Positions 45,329-54,726 of a stretch of 64,000 nt of DNA are shown here, piece by piece. Position 1 is the stretch's first letter, and every line of letters starts with the position of its first letter. The position numbers were made by a program, and so were the translations under genes. Source of the DNA: Clostridiales bacterium (lineage in GTDB: Bacteria; Bacillota; Clostridia; Christensenellales; Aristaeellaceae). The notes beneath the pieces were generated by a model. The model saw only the letters and a program-made list of their open reading frames with translations, had not been told where the DNA came from and did no database searches. The DNA is taken from the NCBI GenBank assembly GCA_017569285.1, contig CP069419.1, positions 744,001 to 808,000 of the forward strand, in the 5' to 3' direction.

Positions 45329-45419
45329 AACCACCGGCTTCCGGCAGCCGTATTTTCCGAAAAAACCGGACCTTTCTCCCGGCTCCGGCGGGATTGTCCG
45401 GATTACTTTGCGATTTCTC

Positions 45420-45448
45420 TTGACAGGATTGTTTTTTTGTTGTATTAA
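45420..45448 (+). promoter_or_regulatory. Promoter of the GntR gene with flanking dyad
   Basis: TTGACA (45420-45425), a 17-base spacer and TATTAA (45443-45448). ACAGGAT (45423-45429) and ATCCTGT (45451-45457) form an inverted repeat around the promoter, a possible autoregulation site. Confidence 0.72.
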
Positions 45449-45497
45449 TTATCCTGTATCCAAAAAACATTCCGCAGACGCGGAGGAGGGATTGCCA

Positions 45498-46184
45498 ATG
45501 TCTCTGACGTTTCAGCCCATGACGGAGAGTCGTCCGATCCGTGAAATCGCTTATGATGTGCTGAAAAAGGCCATTATTACCGGGGAAATTCCCGCCGGCG
45601 AACGGATTGTCGAGACCGAATACGCCGACAGACTCCATATTTCCCGTACCCCGCTGCGGGAAGCGCTCCGCAAGCTGGAGCGGGACGGGCTCGTTGAATA
45701 TGTGATGCGCCGCGGCGTTGTGGTGCATGCCTTCACCACCGAGGATGTGGACCAGATCTACACGATCCGCAACTCCCTGGAAATGCTGACGCTGCCCTAT
45801 ATTATTGAGAACGCGACCGCCGAGGATATTGCTGCCCTTCGGGAAAAGCTCGCTGCCATGGACGCGCTGATCGCCCGGGACGATATCGAGGGTCTCTCTC
45901 CCCTGGCGCGTGATTTCCATACCTGCCTCACCGCAATCTCCGGCAAAAACCGGATCCTGCGGGTCATTGAGGGGCAGGATGAGTATATCCGCCGTTTCTC
46001 CGCCATGGCCATCCAGCAGGAGAACCGCCGCTCTTCCGCCCATGAGGAACACCACAAGCTGGTGGACCTGGTCGAGAAGAAGGACCTCCCCGCCCTGGAG
46101 GAACTGATGCGCCACCACATTGAGCGGAGCAAGGAATGCTGCCTCGCCGCCCTGAAAGCCCGAAAGCAGAACCGCGATCTGTAA
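45498..46184 (+). CDS. GntR-family regulator, FadR/FCD subgroup
   Basis: 228 aa from the ATG at 45498 (GGAGGAGGGA upstream). The N-terminal winged helix includes ITGEIPAGERIVETEYADRL and SRTPLREALRKLERDGLV. The C-terminal all-helical FCD domain includes DVDQIYTIRNSLEMLTL, then His/Asp metal-site residues (DFHTCL, EEHHKLV, RHHIERS). FCD ligands are usually small carboxylates. It is the first gene after the MATE gene. Targets unknown. The promoter dyad suggests self-regulation. Confidence 0.9.
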   Translation: MSLTFQPMTESRPIREIAYDVLKKAIITGEIPAGERIVETEYADRLHISRTPLREALRKLERDGLVEYVMRRGVVVHAFTTEDVDQIYTIRNSLEMLTLPYIIENATAEDIAALREKLAAMDALIARDDIEGLSPLARDFHTCLTAISGKNRILRVIEGQDEYIRRFSAMAIQQENRRSSAHEEHHKLVDLVEKKDLPALEELMRHHIERSKECCLAALKARKQNRDL

Positions 46185-46201
46185 GCATGCAGAAAAAAGC
46201 C

Positions 46202-46230
46202 TTGCAATTTGCGCACCGGTGTGCTATCCT
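46202..46230 (+). promoter_or_regulatory. Promoter of secG
   Basis: TTGCAA (46202-46207), a 17-base spacer and TATCCT (46225-46230). The secG ATG is 33 bases downstream. Confidence 0.65.
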
Positions 46231-46262
46231 TTGAAGGCTGATTTGGTAAGGGAGGGTTATCC

Positions 46263-46490
46263 ATGAGTATTGCTATTTCTATCGCGCTGATTATCGCGGC
46301 GCTGGTGATGATCGTTACAGTTCTGCTTCAGTCTTCCGACGAATCCGGCATCAGTGCGCTGTCCGGCCAGTCCAACAGCTACTTCAGCAAGTCCAAGGCC
46401 AAGACGTTCGAAGCTCGTCTCGCCCTGGGCACGAAAATTGCCGCCGCCGCGTTTGTGGTCCTGGCGATCCTGAAGCTGATCGTGAAATAA
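46263..46490 (+). CDS. secG: Protein-export membrane protein SecG
   Basis: 75 aa, usual size. Two membrane helices (IALIIAALVMIVTVLLQ and IAAAAFVVLAILKLIV) around the conserved polar loop LQSSDESGISALSGQSNSYF. It is the small subunit of the SecYEG channel. GGGAGGG precedes the ATG. Unlike many Firmicutes, rnr and smpB do not follow: a terminator and fumC do. Confidence 0.92.
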   Translation: MSIAISIALIIAALVMIVTVLLQSSDESGISALSGQSNSYFSKSKAKTFEARLALGTKIAAAAFVVLAILKLIVK

Positions 46491-46505
46491 TCTGCACCGT
46501 ATCTC

Positions 46506-46535
46506 AAAAGCCGCTTCCCCGTGAAGCGGCTTTTT
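46506..46535 (+). terminator. Terminator of secG
   Basis: An 8-bp stem GCCGCTTC/GAAGCGGC (46510-46517 with 46523-46530) with loop CCCGT, then five T. Confidence 0.85.
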
Positions 46536-46538
46536 CCA

Positions 46539-46567
46539 TTGAAATGCCCCCGGAAAAATGGTATTTT
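46539..46567 (+). promoter_or_regulatory. Promoter of fumC-alaX-cca
   Basis: TTGAAA (46539-46544), a 17-base spacer and TATTTT (46562-46567). The transcript leader is only about 17 bases. Confidence 0.6.
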
Positions 46568-46590
46568 TATGGGGAAAAGGAGCGATGTCC

Positions 46591-47969
<1,379 letters not shown>

Positions 47970-47973
<4 letters not shown>

Positions 47974-49160
47974 CCGAACGCCTGTATTATGACGACGCGT
48001 ACCTGTGGTCCTTTGCTGCAAAAGTCACCGCCGTATTTCCCGCGAAAACGGACGGCCGGTGGCTGGTTTCCCTGGACCGCAGCGCCTTCTATCCCACTTC
48101 CGGCGGCCAGCCCTTTGATACGGGCCGGATCCTCTTCCCCGGCGGGGAAGCCCGGGTTCTGGATGTGGAAGCGGATCCATCTGGCGAGGTATGGCACCTT
48201 GTGGATCGGGAAATCCCCGCCGGTATGGAAGTCCGCGGGGAAATCGACGTCCCCCGGCGGCTGGACCATATGGAACAGCATGGCGGCGAGCATATGCTGG
48301 CCGGCGCCGTCTGGGAAAAGCTCGGCGGAACCACAATCGGCCTACATCTCGGCGCAGAGGATTCCACCATCGACGTCACGCTGCCCGATGAGCGCACGCG
48401 CCTGACGGAAGAGGAGATCACCCTGCTCGAGGATACCGTCAATGACCGGATCCGGCTGGATGCGCCGATCCGCTGCTGGTTCCCGGATGAGGAAGAGCTT
48501 GCTTCCCTGCCCCTGCGGAAAAAGCCGACGGTCACGGAGCATGTCCGGATTGTCGCCATGGGGGATTTTGAGATGGTCGCCTGCGGCGGAACCCATCCGG
48601 CTTCCACCGGCCGAATCGGGCTGGTCAAGATCACCGGTGTGGTTCCGGCCCGCGGCAAGGTGCGGATTGCTTTTGTCTGCGGCGGCCGTGCGGTCCGGTT
48701 GTTCCAGCGCTATATGCGTGCGGCGGACAAAACCAGCGCGGCGCTCAGCTGCCCGGTGGAGAAGCTTTCGCGCGCGGCATCCGAGCTGAACAGCCGCCTG
48801 GCGGAAGCGGAACGAAAAGCCCGCCGTTTTGAAACCCAGGAAATCCTTTCCCGGATCCGGGATGCGGAAAGCGCCACGGACCTGCGGGGAGTCACGCTGG
48901 CCGCAGTCAACCTGGAGGAGACGGACACAAAGGCGGTTGCCGCCGCTGTCTCCGCGTATATTGAGGAACCGGGGAAAGCACTCCTGCTGGAATCCGGCGG
49001 GAAGCTCACATTCGCCCGCAGCGCGGATGTCCGGATTGACATGAATGAACTGATCCGCCGGGTCGGCCGGGGCGGCGGGCGGCCGGATATGGCCGGTGGT
49101 GCCGGTATCCCGGAATGTGTCGGTGTGGCCCGAAAGATCCTGATGACGGAATACAGGTAA
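47970..49160 (+). CDS. Alanyl-tRNA editing protein (AlaX with DHHA1 domain)
   Basis: 396 aa. It resembles the AlaRS editing half without the synthetase: an N-terminal barrel with [13 protein letters not shown], zinc site HGGEH (HxxxH) and CGGTHP (CxxxH), and a C-terminal DHHA1 domain (from about 270; ending [11 protein letters not shown]). It clears mischarged Ser- or Gly-tRNA-Ala. ATGA overlap with fumC. Placed near cca, another tRNA gene. Confidence 0.9.
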
Positions 49161-49172
49161 AGGGAAACAGTT

Positions 49173-49412
49173 ATGGAAGAAAAAGATCTGATCCGGATCC
49201 GCTGGCATGTGGACCGGACGGTGGATCCCGCGGTGTTTATGCTCGTCTGCACGCATCCGGATTATCCGGACCTGCAGGTCAGCATCTCCTCCGCGGAGGT
49301 ATCCGAACGGGTTGCCAAAGCCCGCCTGATGCAGGAAATGTACGAACTGGGAGCCTCCCGCGGCATCCCCCCGAAATTACTGCGCTTCAAGATCAACGGA
49401 ATTGAGGAATAA
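49173..49412 (+). CDS. Hypothetical protein (79 aa)
   Basis: 79 aa, no family recognised. Soluble, mixed charge, with helix-like SAEVSERVAKARLMQEMYELG. AGGGAAACAG precedes the ATG. The last base of its stop (TAATG) is the first base of the cca start. The operon position suggests a link to tRNA maturation (inference). Confidence 0.6.
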   Translation: MEEKDLIRIRWHVDRTVDPAVFMLVCTHPDYPDLQVSISSAEVSERVAKARLMQEMYELGASRGIPPKLLRFKINGIEE

Positions 49413-50767
49413 TGATGGAAGAGCTCACGATCACCCTGCCTGCGGACGTGGCCGCCCTGCTGGCCATGCTCCGGGACGCCGGCTATCCCGCATATGCGGT
49501 CGGCGGCTGTGTTCGGGATGCCCTTCTGGGAATTGAACCCCATGACTGGGACATCTGCACCTCCGCCCTTCCGGCGCAGATGCAGCAGGTTTTCCGCAGC
49601 CTGCATACCGTGGAAACCGGGCTGAAGCACGGCACCCTGACAGTCGTGGTCAACCACGTTCCCTATGAAATCACCACCTTCCGGGTAGACGGCGCATATA
49701 CCGACCACCGCCATCCGGATGCCGTTTCCTTTGTGGACAATATCGCGGAGGATCTTTCCCGCCGCGATTTCACCGTCAACGCCATGGCCTGGTCTCCGGA
49801 CGCAGGCCTGGTCGACCTGTTCGGCGGCCGGGAAGACCTGGCAGCCGGCACCATCCGTTGTGTCGGCGAGCCCGCGCTCCGTTTTGATGAGGATGCCCTG
49901 CGCATTCTCCGGGCGCTGCGGTTCGCCGCCGTATATGATTTCACGATTGATCCCGCCACGGACGAGGCCGCGCGGAAGCTGGCTCCCTCGCTTGCCGGGG
50001 TCGCCGGTGAACGGATCCGGGAAGAGCTGCTGAAGCTCCTGTGCGGCCGGGGGGCCGGACGGATCCTGCGGGCCTATCCGGATATCCTTTCGGAAATCAT
50101 TCCGGAAATCCGCCCGATGGTCGGCTATGACCAGAAGAACCACCATCATTCATATGACCTGTGGGAGCATACCGTCCGGGCGGTGGAAAATATGCCGCCG
50201 GAGGCAGACCTCCGCCTGGCCATGCTGCTCCATGATACCGGCAAACCCATCGTCCGCACCATGGACGAACACGGCGAAGGCCATTACCGGGGACACCAGC
50301 AGGCCTCCGCGGAGATCGCGGCAAGGGCTGCCGACACCCTGCGCCTGGATAACGCCACCCGGGACCGGGTTCTCCTCATGGTCCGTTACCACGATATTCC
50401 CCTGCGTACCGAAACCGGCGAGATCAACCTGGACCGGTCTTTCCTGCTGCGGAAGCTCAACCGCTTCGGGGAAGCCGACTTGCGCGACCTGATCCGGATC
50501 CACCGGGCAGACCGCATCGCCACCGGCTACTCTTCCCCCGAGCGGGAGGACCGTCGGATGAAGGAGCGCCTGGAGGCACTGGATGCCCTCCTGGCGGAAA
50601 AGCCCTGCTACACCCTGAAGGATCTTGCGGTCAACGGGCATGACCTGCAGTCGGCCGGCCTGCACGGAAAGGAAATCGGCGAAACGCTGCAGCGCCTGCT
50701 GGAGGATGTCATGGACGGCCGGGTGGAGAATTCACGCGATGCGTTGCTTCGTGCCGTTCACAGCTGA
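49412..50767 (+). CDS. cca: CCA tRNA nucleotidyltransferase (poly A polymerase family)
   Basis: 451 aa. It adds or repairs the CCA end of tRNAs from CTP and ATP. Head domain: YAVGGCVRDALLG, DWDICTSALP, RRDFTVNAMAW. RNA-binding neck: EDALRILRALRFAA. The C-terminal HD domain has LLHDTGKP and RGHQQASAEIA, so it may also cut 2',3'-cyclic phosphates. ATGATG start with GAGG upstream. AT-rich sequence follows the stop. Confidence 0.93.
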   Translation: MMEELTITLPADVAALLAMLRDAGYPAYAVGGCVRDALLGIEPHDWDICTSALPAQMQQVFRSLHTVETGLKHGTLTVVVNHVPYEITTFRVDGAYTDHRHPDAVSFVDNIAEDLSRRDFTVNAMAWSPDAGLVDLFGGREDLAAGTIRCVGEPALRFDEDALRILRALRFAAVYDFTIDPATDEAARKLAPSLAGVAGERIREELLKLLCGRGAGRILRAYPDILSEIIPEIRPMVGYDQKNHHHSYDLWEHTVRAVENMPPEADLRLAMLLHDTGKPIVRTMDEHGEGHYRGHQQASAEIAARAADTLRLDNATRDRVLLMVRYHDIPLRTETGEINLDRSFLLRKLNRFGEADLRDLIRIHRADRIATGYSSPEREDRRMKERLEALDALLAEKPCYTLKDLAVNGHDLQSAGLHGKEIGETLQRLLEDVMDGRVENSRDALLRAVHS

Positions 50768-50840
50768 ACCGGGTCTTTTGGGAATTTTATAAATTTGTAA
50801 CATTATTAATAAAAATTTAATAATTTTTCCCAAAAAATAA

Positions 50841-50869
50841 TTGTCTTTTGGGACTTGCTGTGATAATAT
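50841..50869 (+). promoter_or_regulatory. Promoter of the rpsM ribosomal operon, with AT-rich upstream element
   Basis: TTGTCT (50841-50846), a 17-base spacer and TAATAT (50864-50869). 50785-50840 is almost pure A/T, as in strong ribosomal promoters with UP elements. An 11-base direct repeat (50773-50783, 50843-50853) overlaps the -35. Confidence 0.7.
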
Positions 50870-50875
50870 GTAGCA

Positions 50876-51137
50876 GTTAGCCCTGGTTTGCCGCCGGGCG
50901 GCTGCATCCGTTGAAAAACGGGTGTTCCGGTGGGAAATCAAACCCGTCTCTTTCAGGCGCTGGCAGACTGCACCTTCCATAGCAGTCCGTCAGTGTTGTC
51001 GTGCGCCCGCTTTCACCGGGTGCCGGCGCTGAGTAGTGTTTCACAGGGGTTCGGTTGGGTTGCCGGACCTTGGTGGAGCCCACTTTTCCTGCTTGACCCC
51101 GGTGGGTCAGAGATTATACGGAGGTGTATTACTTAAA
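50876..51137 (+). ncRNA. Long structured leader of the rpsM operon
   Basis: About 260 bases without a convincing gene. Hairpins: CCGTT-GAAA-AACGG (50908-50921), GACTGC/GCAGTC (50966-50971 and 50982-50987), GCGCC/GGCGC around an inner stem (51003-51030), a GC-rich 7-bp stem (51053-51074), and TGACCC-CGGT-GGGTCA (51094-51109), 10 bases before GGAGG. An alternative pairing AACGGGT/ACCCGT competes with the first. Autoregulation by a ribosomal protein such as S4 is inferred. Confidence 0.5.
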
Positions 51138-51515
51138 ATGGCACGCATTGCAGGTGTTGACCTGCCCAGAGAAAAGCGCGTTGAGATCGGCCTGACCTAC
51201 ATCTACGGCATCGGCCTGACCACTTCGCAGAAAATGCTCGCGGAAGTCGGCGTGAATCCCGACACCCGGGTAAAGGACCTCTCCGAGACCGAAATCAGCA
51301 AACTGCGTGAGTATATTGAGCATCACCTGAAGGTCGAAGGTGACCTTCGCCGTGAAGTGTCTCTCAATATCAAGCGCCTGATTGAAATCGGCTGCTACCG
51401 TGGCGTCCGCCACCGTCATGGACTTCCTGTCCGCGGGCAGAATACCAAGCAGAACGCCCGTACCCGCAAGGGCCCCAAGAAGACCATTGCCGGCAAGAAG
51501 AAGGCCACCAAGTAA
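51138..51515 (+). CDS. rpsM: 30S ribosomal protein S13
   Basis: 125 aa from the ATG at 51138. [17 protein letters not shown] start, [22 protein letters not shown] near the C-terminus, and a basic tail. GGAGGTG precedes the ATG. infA and rpmJ, usually just upstream, are absent; the operon begins here with its own promoter. Confidence 0.97.
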   Translation: MARIAGVDLPREKRVEIGLTYIYGIGLTTSQKMLAEVGVNPDTRVKDLSETEISKLREYIEHHLKVEGDLRREVSLNIKRLIEIGCYRGVRHRHGLPVRGQNTKQNARTRKGPKKTIAGKKKATK

Positions 51516-51569
51516 GCTTTTTACTGAATCGATTCCCGCCTGAGGCGGGTTACGGAGGGAGAAAAATCA

Positions 51570-51971
51570 ATGGCACCTAAGCAAAAGCTGAAGAAGGCTA
51601 CGCGTAAACGCCGTGAGCGCAAAGTCGTTGAGCGGGGCGCTGCGCATATCCGTTCTTCTTTCAACAATACCATCGTAACCATCACCGACACCCAGGGCAA
51701 TGCGCTTTCCTGGGCGAGCGCGGGTGGTCTTGGCTTCCGCGGCAGCAAGAAGTCCACTCCTTTTGCCGCGCAGATGGCCGCTGAAACCGCCGCCAAGGCC
51801 GCTATGGAATATGGCCTGCGCACGGTTGAAGTTTATGTCAAGGGCCCCGGTTCCGGCCGTGAGGCTGCTATCCGTTCCCTGCAGGCCGCCGGTCTGGATG
51901 TGAACATGATTAAGGACGTGACGCCCATTCCGCACAATGGTTGCCGTCCGCCCAAGCGCCGTCGCGTGTAA
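51570..51971 (+). CDS. rpsK: 30S ribosomal protein S11
   Basis: 133 aa. Basic N-terminus, [16 protein letters not shown] and the C-terminal [15 protein letters not shown] signature. GGAGGGAG upstream. Second gene of the alpha operon. It lies next to S7 on the ribosomal platform. Confidence 0.97.
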   Translation: MAPKQKLKKATRKRRERKVVERGAAHIRSSFNNTIVTITDTQGNALSWASAGGLGFRGSKKSTPFAAQMAAETAAKAAMEYGLRTVEVYVKGPGSGREAAIRSLQAAGLDVNMIKDVTPIPHNGCRPPKRRRV

Positions 51972-51991
51972 GTATAGGAGGGCATATAGAA

Positions 51992-52588
51992 ATGGCAGTT
52001 AATAAACAGCCGATCGCCAAGAAGTGCCGGAGTTTCGATATTTCCCCGGCCGTCATGGGCTATGGCAATAAGAAATCCAACCGCAATCCCGGCGGAAACC
52101 GCCGCCGCAAGGTCTCCGAATACGGCGCCCAGCTGCAGGAAAAGCAGAAGGTCAAGTTCGTGTACGGAGTGCTGGAAAAGCAGTTCCACAAGTACTACCT
52201 GAAGGCCGCCAACATGAAGGGCATCACCGGTGACAACCTCATGCAGCTGCTCGAGCTGCGGCTGGACAACGTGGTGTTCCGTCTCGGCCTGGCCAAGACC
52301 CGCCGTATGGCCCGCCAGATCGTGAATCACGGTCACATCCGGGTCAACGACATGAAGGTCGACATCCCTTCCTACCAGGTGAAGGTTGGTGACAAGATCA
52401 CCCTTCGCAAGCGCAGCGAAGAGATGGAGATGTTCAAGGTCCTGCGGGAAGGCACCACCGTGCTGACCCCCAAGTGGCTCTCCTTTGACGCCCAGAACCT
52501 GACCGGTACCGTCGCGGCTCTTCCGACCCGTGAGGATATTGACCTGCAGGTCCAGGAGAACATGATCGTCGAGTATTACTCCCGTTAA
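51992..52588 (+). CDS. rpsD: 30S ribosomal protein S4
   Basis: 198 aa from the ATG at 51992 (TAGGAGGG upstream). S4 core KVSEYGAQLQEKQKVKFVYGV and an S4 RNA-binding domain (RLDNVVFRLGLAKTRRMARQIV). The N-terminus is the variant type (MAVNKQPIAKKCRSFDI), with one Cys instead of a full zinc knuckle. Located in the alpha operon, it is the best candidate for feedback control of the leader at 50876. Confidence 0.96.
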   Translation: MAVNKQPIAKKCRSFDISPAVMGYGNKKSNRNPGGNRRRKVSEYGAQLQEKQKVKFVYGVLEKQFHKYYLKAANMKGITGDNLMQLLELRLDNVVFRLGLAKTRRMARQIVNHGHIRVNDMKVDIPSYQVKVGDKITLRKRSEEMEMFKVLREGTTVLTPKWLSFDAQNLTGTVAALPTREDIDLQVQENMIVEYYSR

Positions 52589-52683
52589 TGACTTGCCGAC
52601 AACCGAACGAACAAGGAACCGTGCGGTTGCTGCGGGCGATCCTGTCGCCTGTGCTCCGCATCCGGTATGGAGGGTAAAACGAA

Positions 52684-53631
52684 ATGATCGTCGAAATCGA
52701 AAAAGCCCGCATCGAATGTGTGGAATCCAGCCAGGACGGCACTTACGGCAAGTTCGTAATCGAGCCCCTGGAGCGCGGCTTCGGCCATACGCTCGGCAAT
52801 TCCATGCGTCGGGTACTGCTTTCTTCCCTCCCCGGCGTGGCAGTTTCTTCCGTGCACATCGAGGGTGTGCAGCATGAATTCTCCACGATTCCGGGCATCA
52901 AGGAAGATGTGACCGAAATCATCCTGAACCTGAAGTCCATTGCCTGCAGAATGTTCACGGACGGACCCAAGCAGCTGTCTATCGACGTCAAGGGTCCCTT
53001 CGAGCTGAAGGCCGGCGACATCAAGACGGATGATGAAGTCGAAGTTGTCAACCCGGACCTGCATATCGCCACCCTGAACGAAGAAGCGCACCTGCAGATG
53101 CAGCTGACGCTCGAACGGGGCCGCGGTTATGTCAGCGCCGACAAGAACAAGACCGCCAGCATGCCCATCGGTGTGATCCCGATCGATTCCATCTTCACCC
53201 CCGTGAAGAAGGTCAACTACATCGTGGAAGACACCCGTGTCGGCCAGATCACCGACTACGACAAGCTGACGCTTGAAATCTGGACCAATGGCACGCTGAA
53301 GCCTGAAGAGGCGATTTCCAGCGCCGCCAAAATCCTCACCGAGCATCTGACCCTGTTCATCAGCCTGACCGACCGCGTCATGCCCGTAAGCATGGTCCAG
53401 CCCGAAGAGGATAAGAAAGACAAGGTTCTGGAGATGACCATCGAGGAACTGGATCTTTCCGTCCGCGCCTACAACTGCCTGAAGCGTGCCGGCATCAACA
53501 GCGTTGCTGAGCTGGTGCAGAAGAATCAGGAAGATATGATGAAGGTTCGCAACCTCGGCCGCAAGAGTCTGGAAGAAGTTGAGCAGAAGCTCAATGCGCT
53601 CGGACTGGGCCTGCGACCCAACGAAGACTAA
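52684..53631 (+). CDS. rpoA: RNA polymerase alpha subunit
   Basis: 315 aa. N-terminal assembly domain: [19 protein letters not shown], and a C-terminal UP-element-binding domain ([28 protein letters not shown]). GGAGGG upstream. A 95-base gap with small hairpins separates it from rpsD. Confidence 0.97.
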   Translation: MIVEIEKARIECVESSQDGTYGKFVIEPLERGFGHTLGNSMRRVLLSSLPGVAVSSVHIEGVQHEFSTIPGIKEDVTEIILNLKSIACRMFTDGPKQLSIDVKGPFELKAGDIKTDDEVEVVNPDLHIATLNEEAHLQMQLTLERGRGYVSADKNKTASMPIGVIPIDSIFTPVKKVNYIVEDTRVGQITDYDKLTLEIWTNGTLKPEEAISSAAKILTEHLTLFISLTDRVMPVSMVQPEEDKKDKVLEMTIEELDLSVRAYNCLKRAGINSVAELVQKNQEDMMKVRNLGRKSLEEVEQKLNALGLGLRPNED

Positions 53632-53646
53632 GAGGAGGAAAACCCC

Positions 53647-54159
53647 ATGGCTAACCAACGCAAGCTGGGTCGCACGGCTGATCAGCGCAAGGCGCTGCTC
53701 CGCAATCAGGTGACCAATCTGATCTGGAACGGCCGCATCGAGACGACCGAGGCCAAGGCCAAGGAAGTCCGCCGGATCGCGGATAAGATGATCACTCTGG
53801 CTGTGCGCGAATGCGACAACACGGTTTCCACCACCAAGGAAACCCATAACGACAAGGGCCAGCTGGTTACGCTGGACGTCGTCAACGATGCTCCTTCCCG
53901 TCTGCATGCCCGCCGGATCATGATGGCTTACCTGTATGATCTGAAGGAAACCAAGCAGCAGGATGAAAGCAAGGCGGATTACCGCGAGCGCACCAAGGAC
54001 AACAAGCATCCTGTGGTGGAAAAGCTCTTCCGGGAAATCGGACCCAAGTACAAGGCCCGCAATGCCGAAAAGAACTGCTCCGGCGGTTACACCCGCATCT
54101 ACAAGCTCGGACCGCGCCGCGGCGATGCCGCCGAGATGGTCATTCTCGAGCTCATCTGA
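53647..54159 (+). CDS. rplQ: 50S ribosomal protein L17 (long form)
   Basis: 170 aa, compared with about 112-127 in many bacteria. The core is normal ([39 protein letters not shown]). Extra residues between (about 56-140: [31 protein letters not shown]) look like a charged insert, as reported in some clostridial L17. AGGAGGAAA upstream. Last gene of the alpha operon. Confidence 0.95.
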   Translation: MANQRKLGRTADQRKALLRNQVTNLIWNGRIETTEAKAKEVRRIADKMITLAVRECDNTVSTTKETHNDKGQLVTLDVVNDAPSRLHARRIMMAYLYDLKETKQQDESKADYRERTKDNKHPVVEKLFREIGPKYKARNAEKNCSGGYTRIYKLGPRRGDAAEMVILELI

Positions 54160-54189
54160 TTGATTTATTTCCACACATCAAGCAAGCAC

Positions 54190-54229
54190 AGCCCTTCCCT
54201 GACGCACAAGGGGAAGGGCTTCCCTGTTT
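54190..54229 (+). terminator. Probable terminator of the alpha operon
   Basis: A 10-bp stem AGCCCTTCCC/GGGAAGGGCT (54190-54199 with 54211-54220), followed by a weak T-rich tail (TCCCTGTTTG). Confidence 0.6.
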
Positions 54230-54247
54230 GTGACCGGAGGAACCCGT

Positions 54248-54718
54248 ATGAAGGAATTGTATTCTGCTGAAATGCTGGCATCCCTGAACGGCAAACTGAA
54301 AAAGCGCTGGATCCTGGTGGGTGTCATTTCCGCGCTGCTGCTGGCCGCCTTTGTCTGGTCGGTGGTCATCCGCGTGGAATGGCTCTCCATCGTCCTCCTG
54401 GCGCTGCTTGACGTATTCCTGATCTTTTTCATCGAGATGTTCTGCAGGCCCCTGCTGGACTACCGGAAGCTGGTGGTCTCCGCCCTCTCCGGGCGCAGCC
54501 ATGACCGGGTGATGGAATATGTCCGCACAGATCCGGATCTGTCCCGCGTGGACGGGGTGTCCTGCATCAGCCTGATTTTTCTCGGGGATGCGGACAAACA
54601 CGGTTCCCGGGAACAGCTCCTATACTGGGATGAGGAAATTCCGCTTCCTGCCCTGCAGGAAGGGCAGCCCTATACGGTCCGGTTTACCGGGCGGAATATC
54701 ATCGCAATCGGTGAATAA
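54248..54718 (+). CDS. Hypothetical membrane protein (156 aa)
   Basis: 156 aa from the ATG at 54248 (GGAGGA upstream). Two helices at about 24-44 and 48-68 (WILVGVISALLLAAFVWSVV, IVLLALLDVFLIFFIEMF), then a soluble domain with RMEYVRTDPDLSRVDG-like and PYTVRFTGRNIIAIGE segments. No family recognised. Converges with the DUF4340 gene 8 bases away. Role unknown. Confidence 0.7.
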   Translation: MKELYSAEMLASLNGKLKKRWILVGVISALLLAAFVWSVVIRVEWLSIVLLALLDVFLIFFIEMFCRPLLDYRKLVVSALSGRSHDRVMEYVRTDPDLSRVDGVSCISLIFLGDADKHGSREQLLYWDEEIPLPALQEGQPYTVRFTGRNIIAIGE

Positions 54719-54726
54719 ATCTGCCC

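Noticed and set aside
46263-46490. tmRNA partner genes (rnr, smpB) after secG
   Set aside because: These usually follow secG in Firmicutes, but the next genes are clearly fumC and alaX.
53647-54159. L17 insertion as a sign of gene fusion or frameshift
   Set aside because: The frame is intact and the L17 core is complete at both ends; long charged inserts of this kind seem to occur in clostridial L17.
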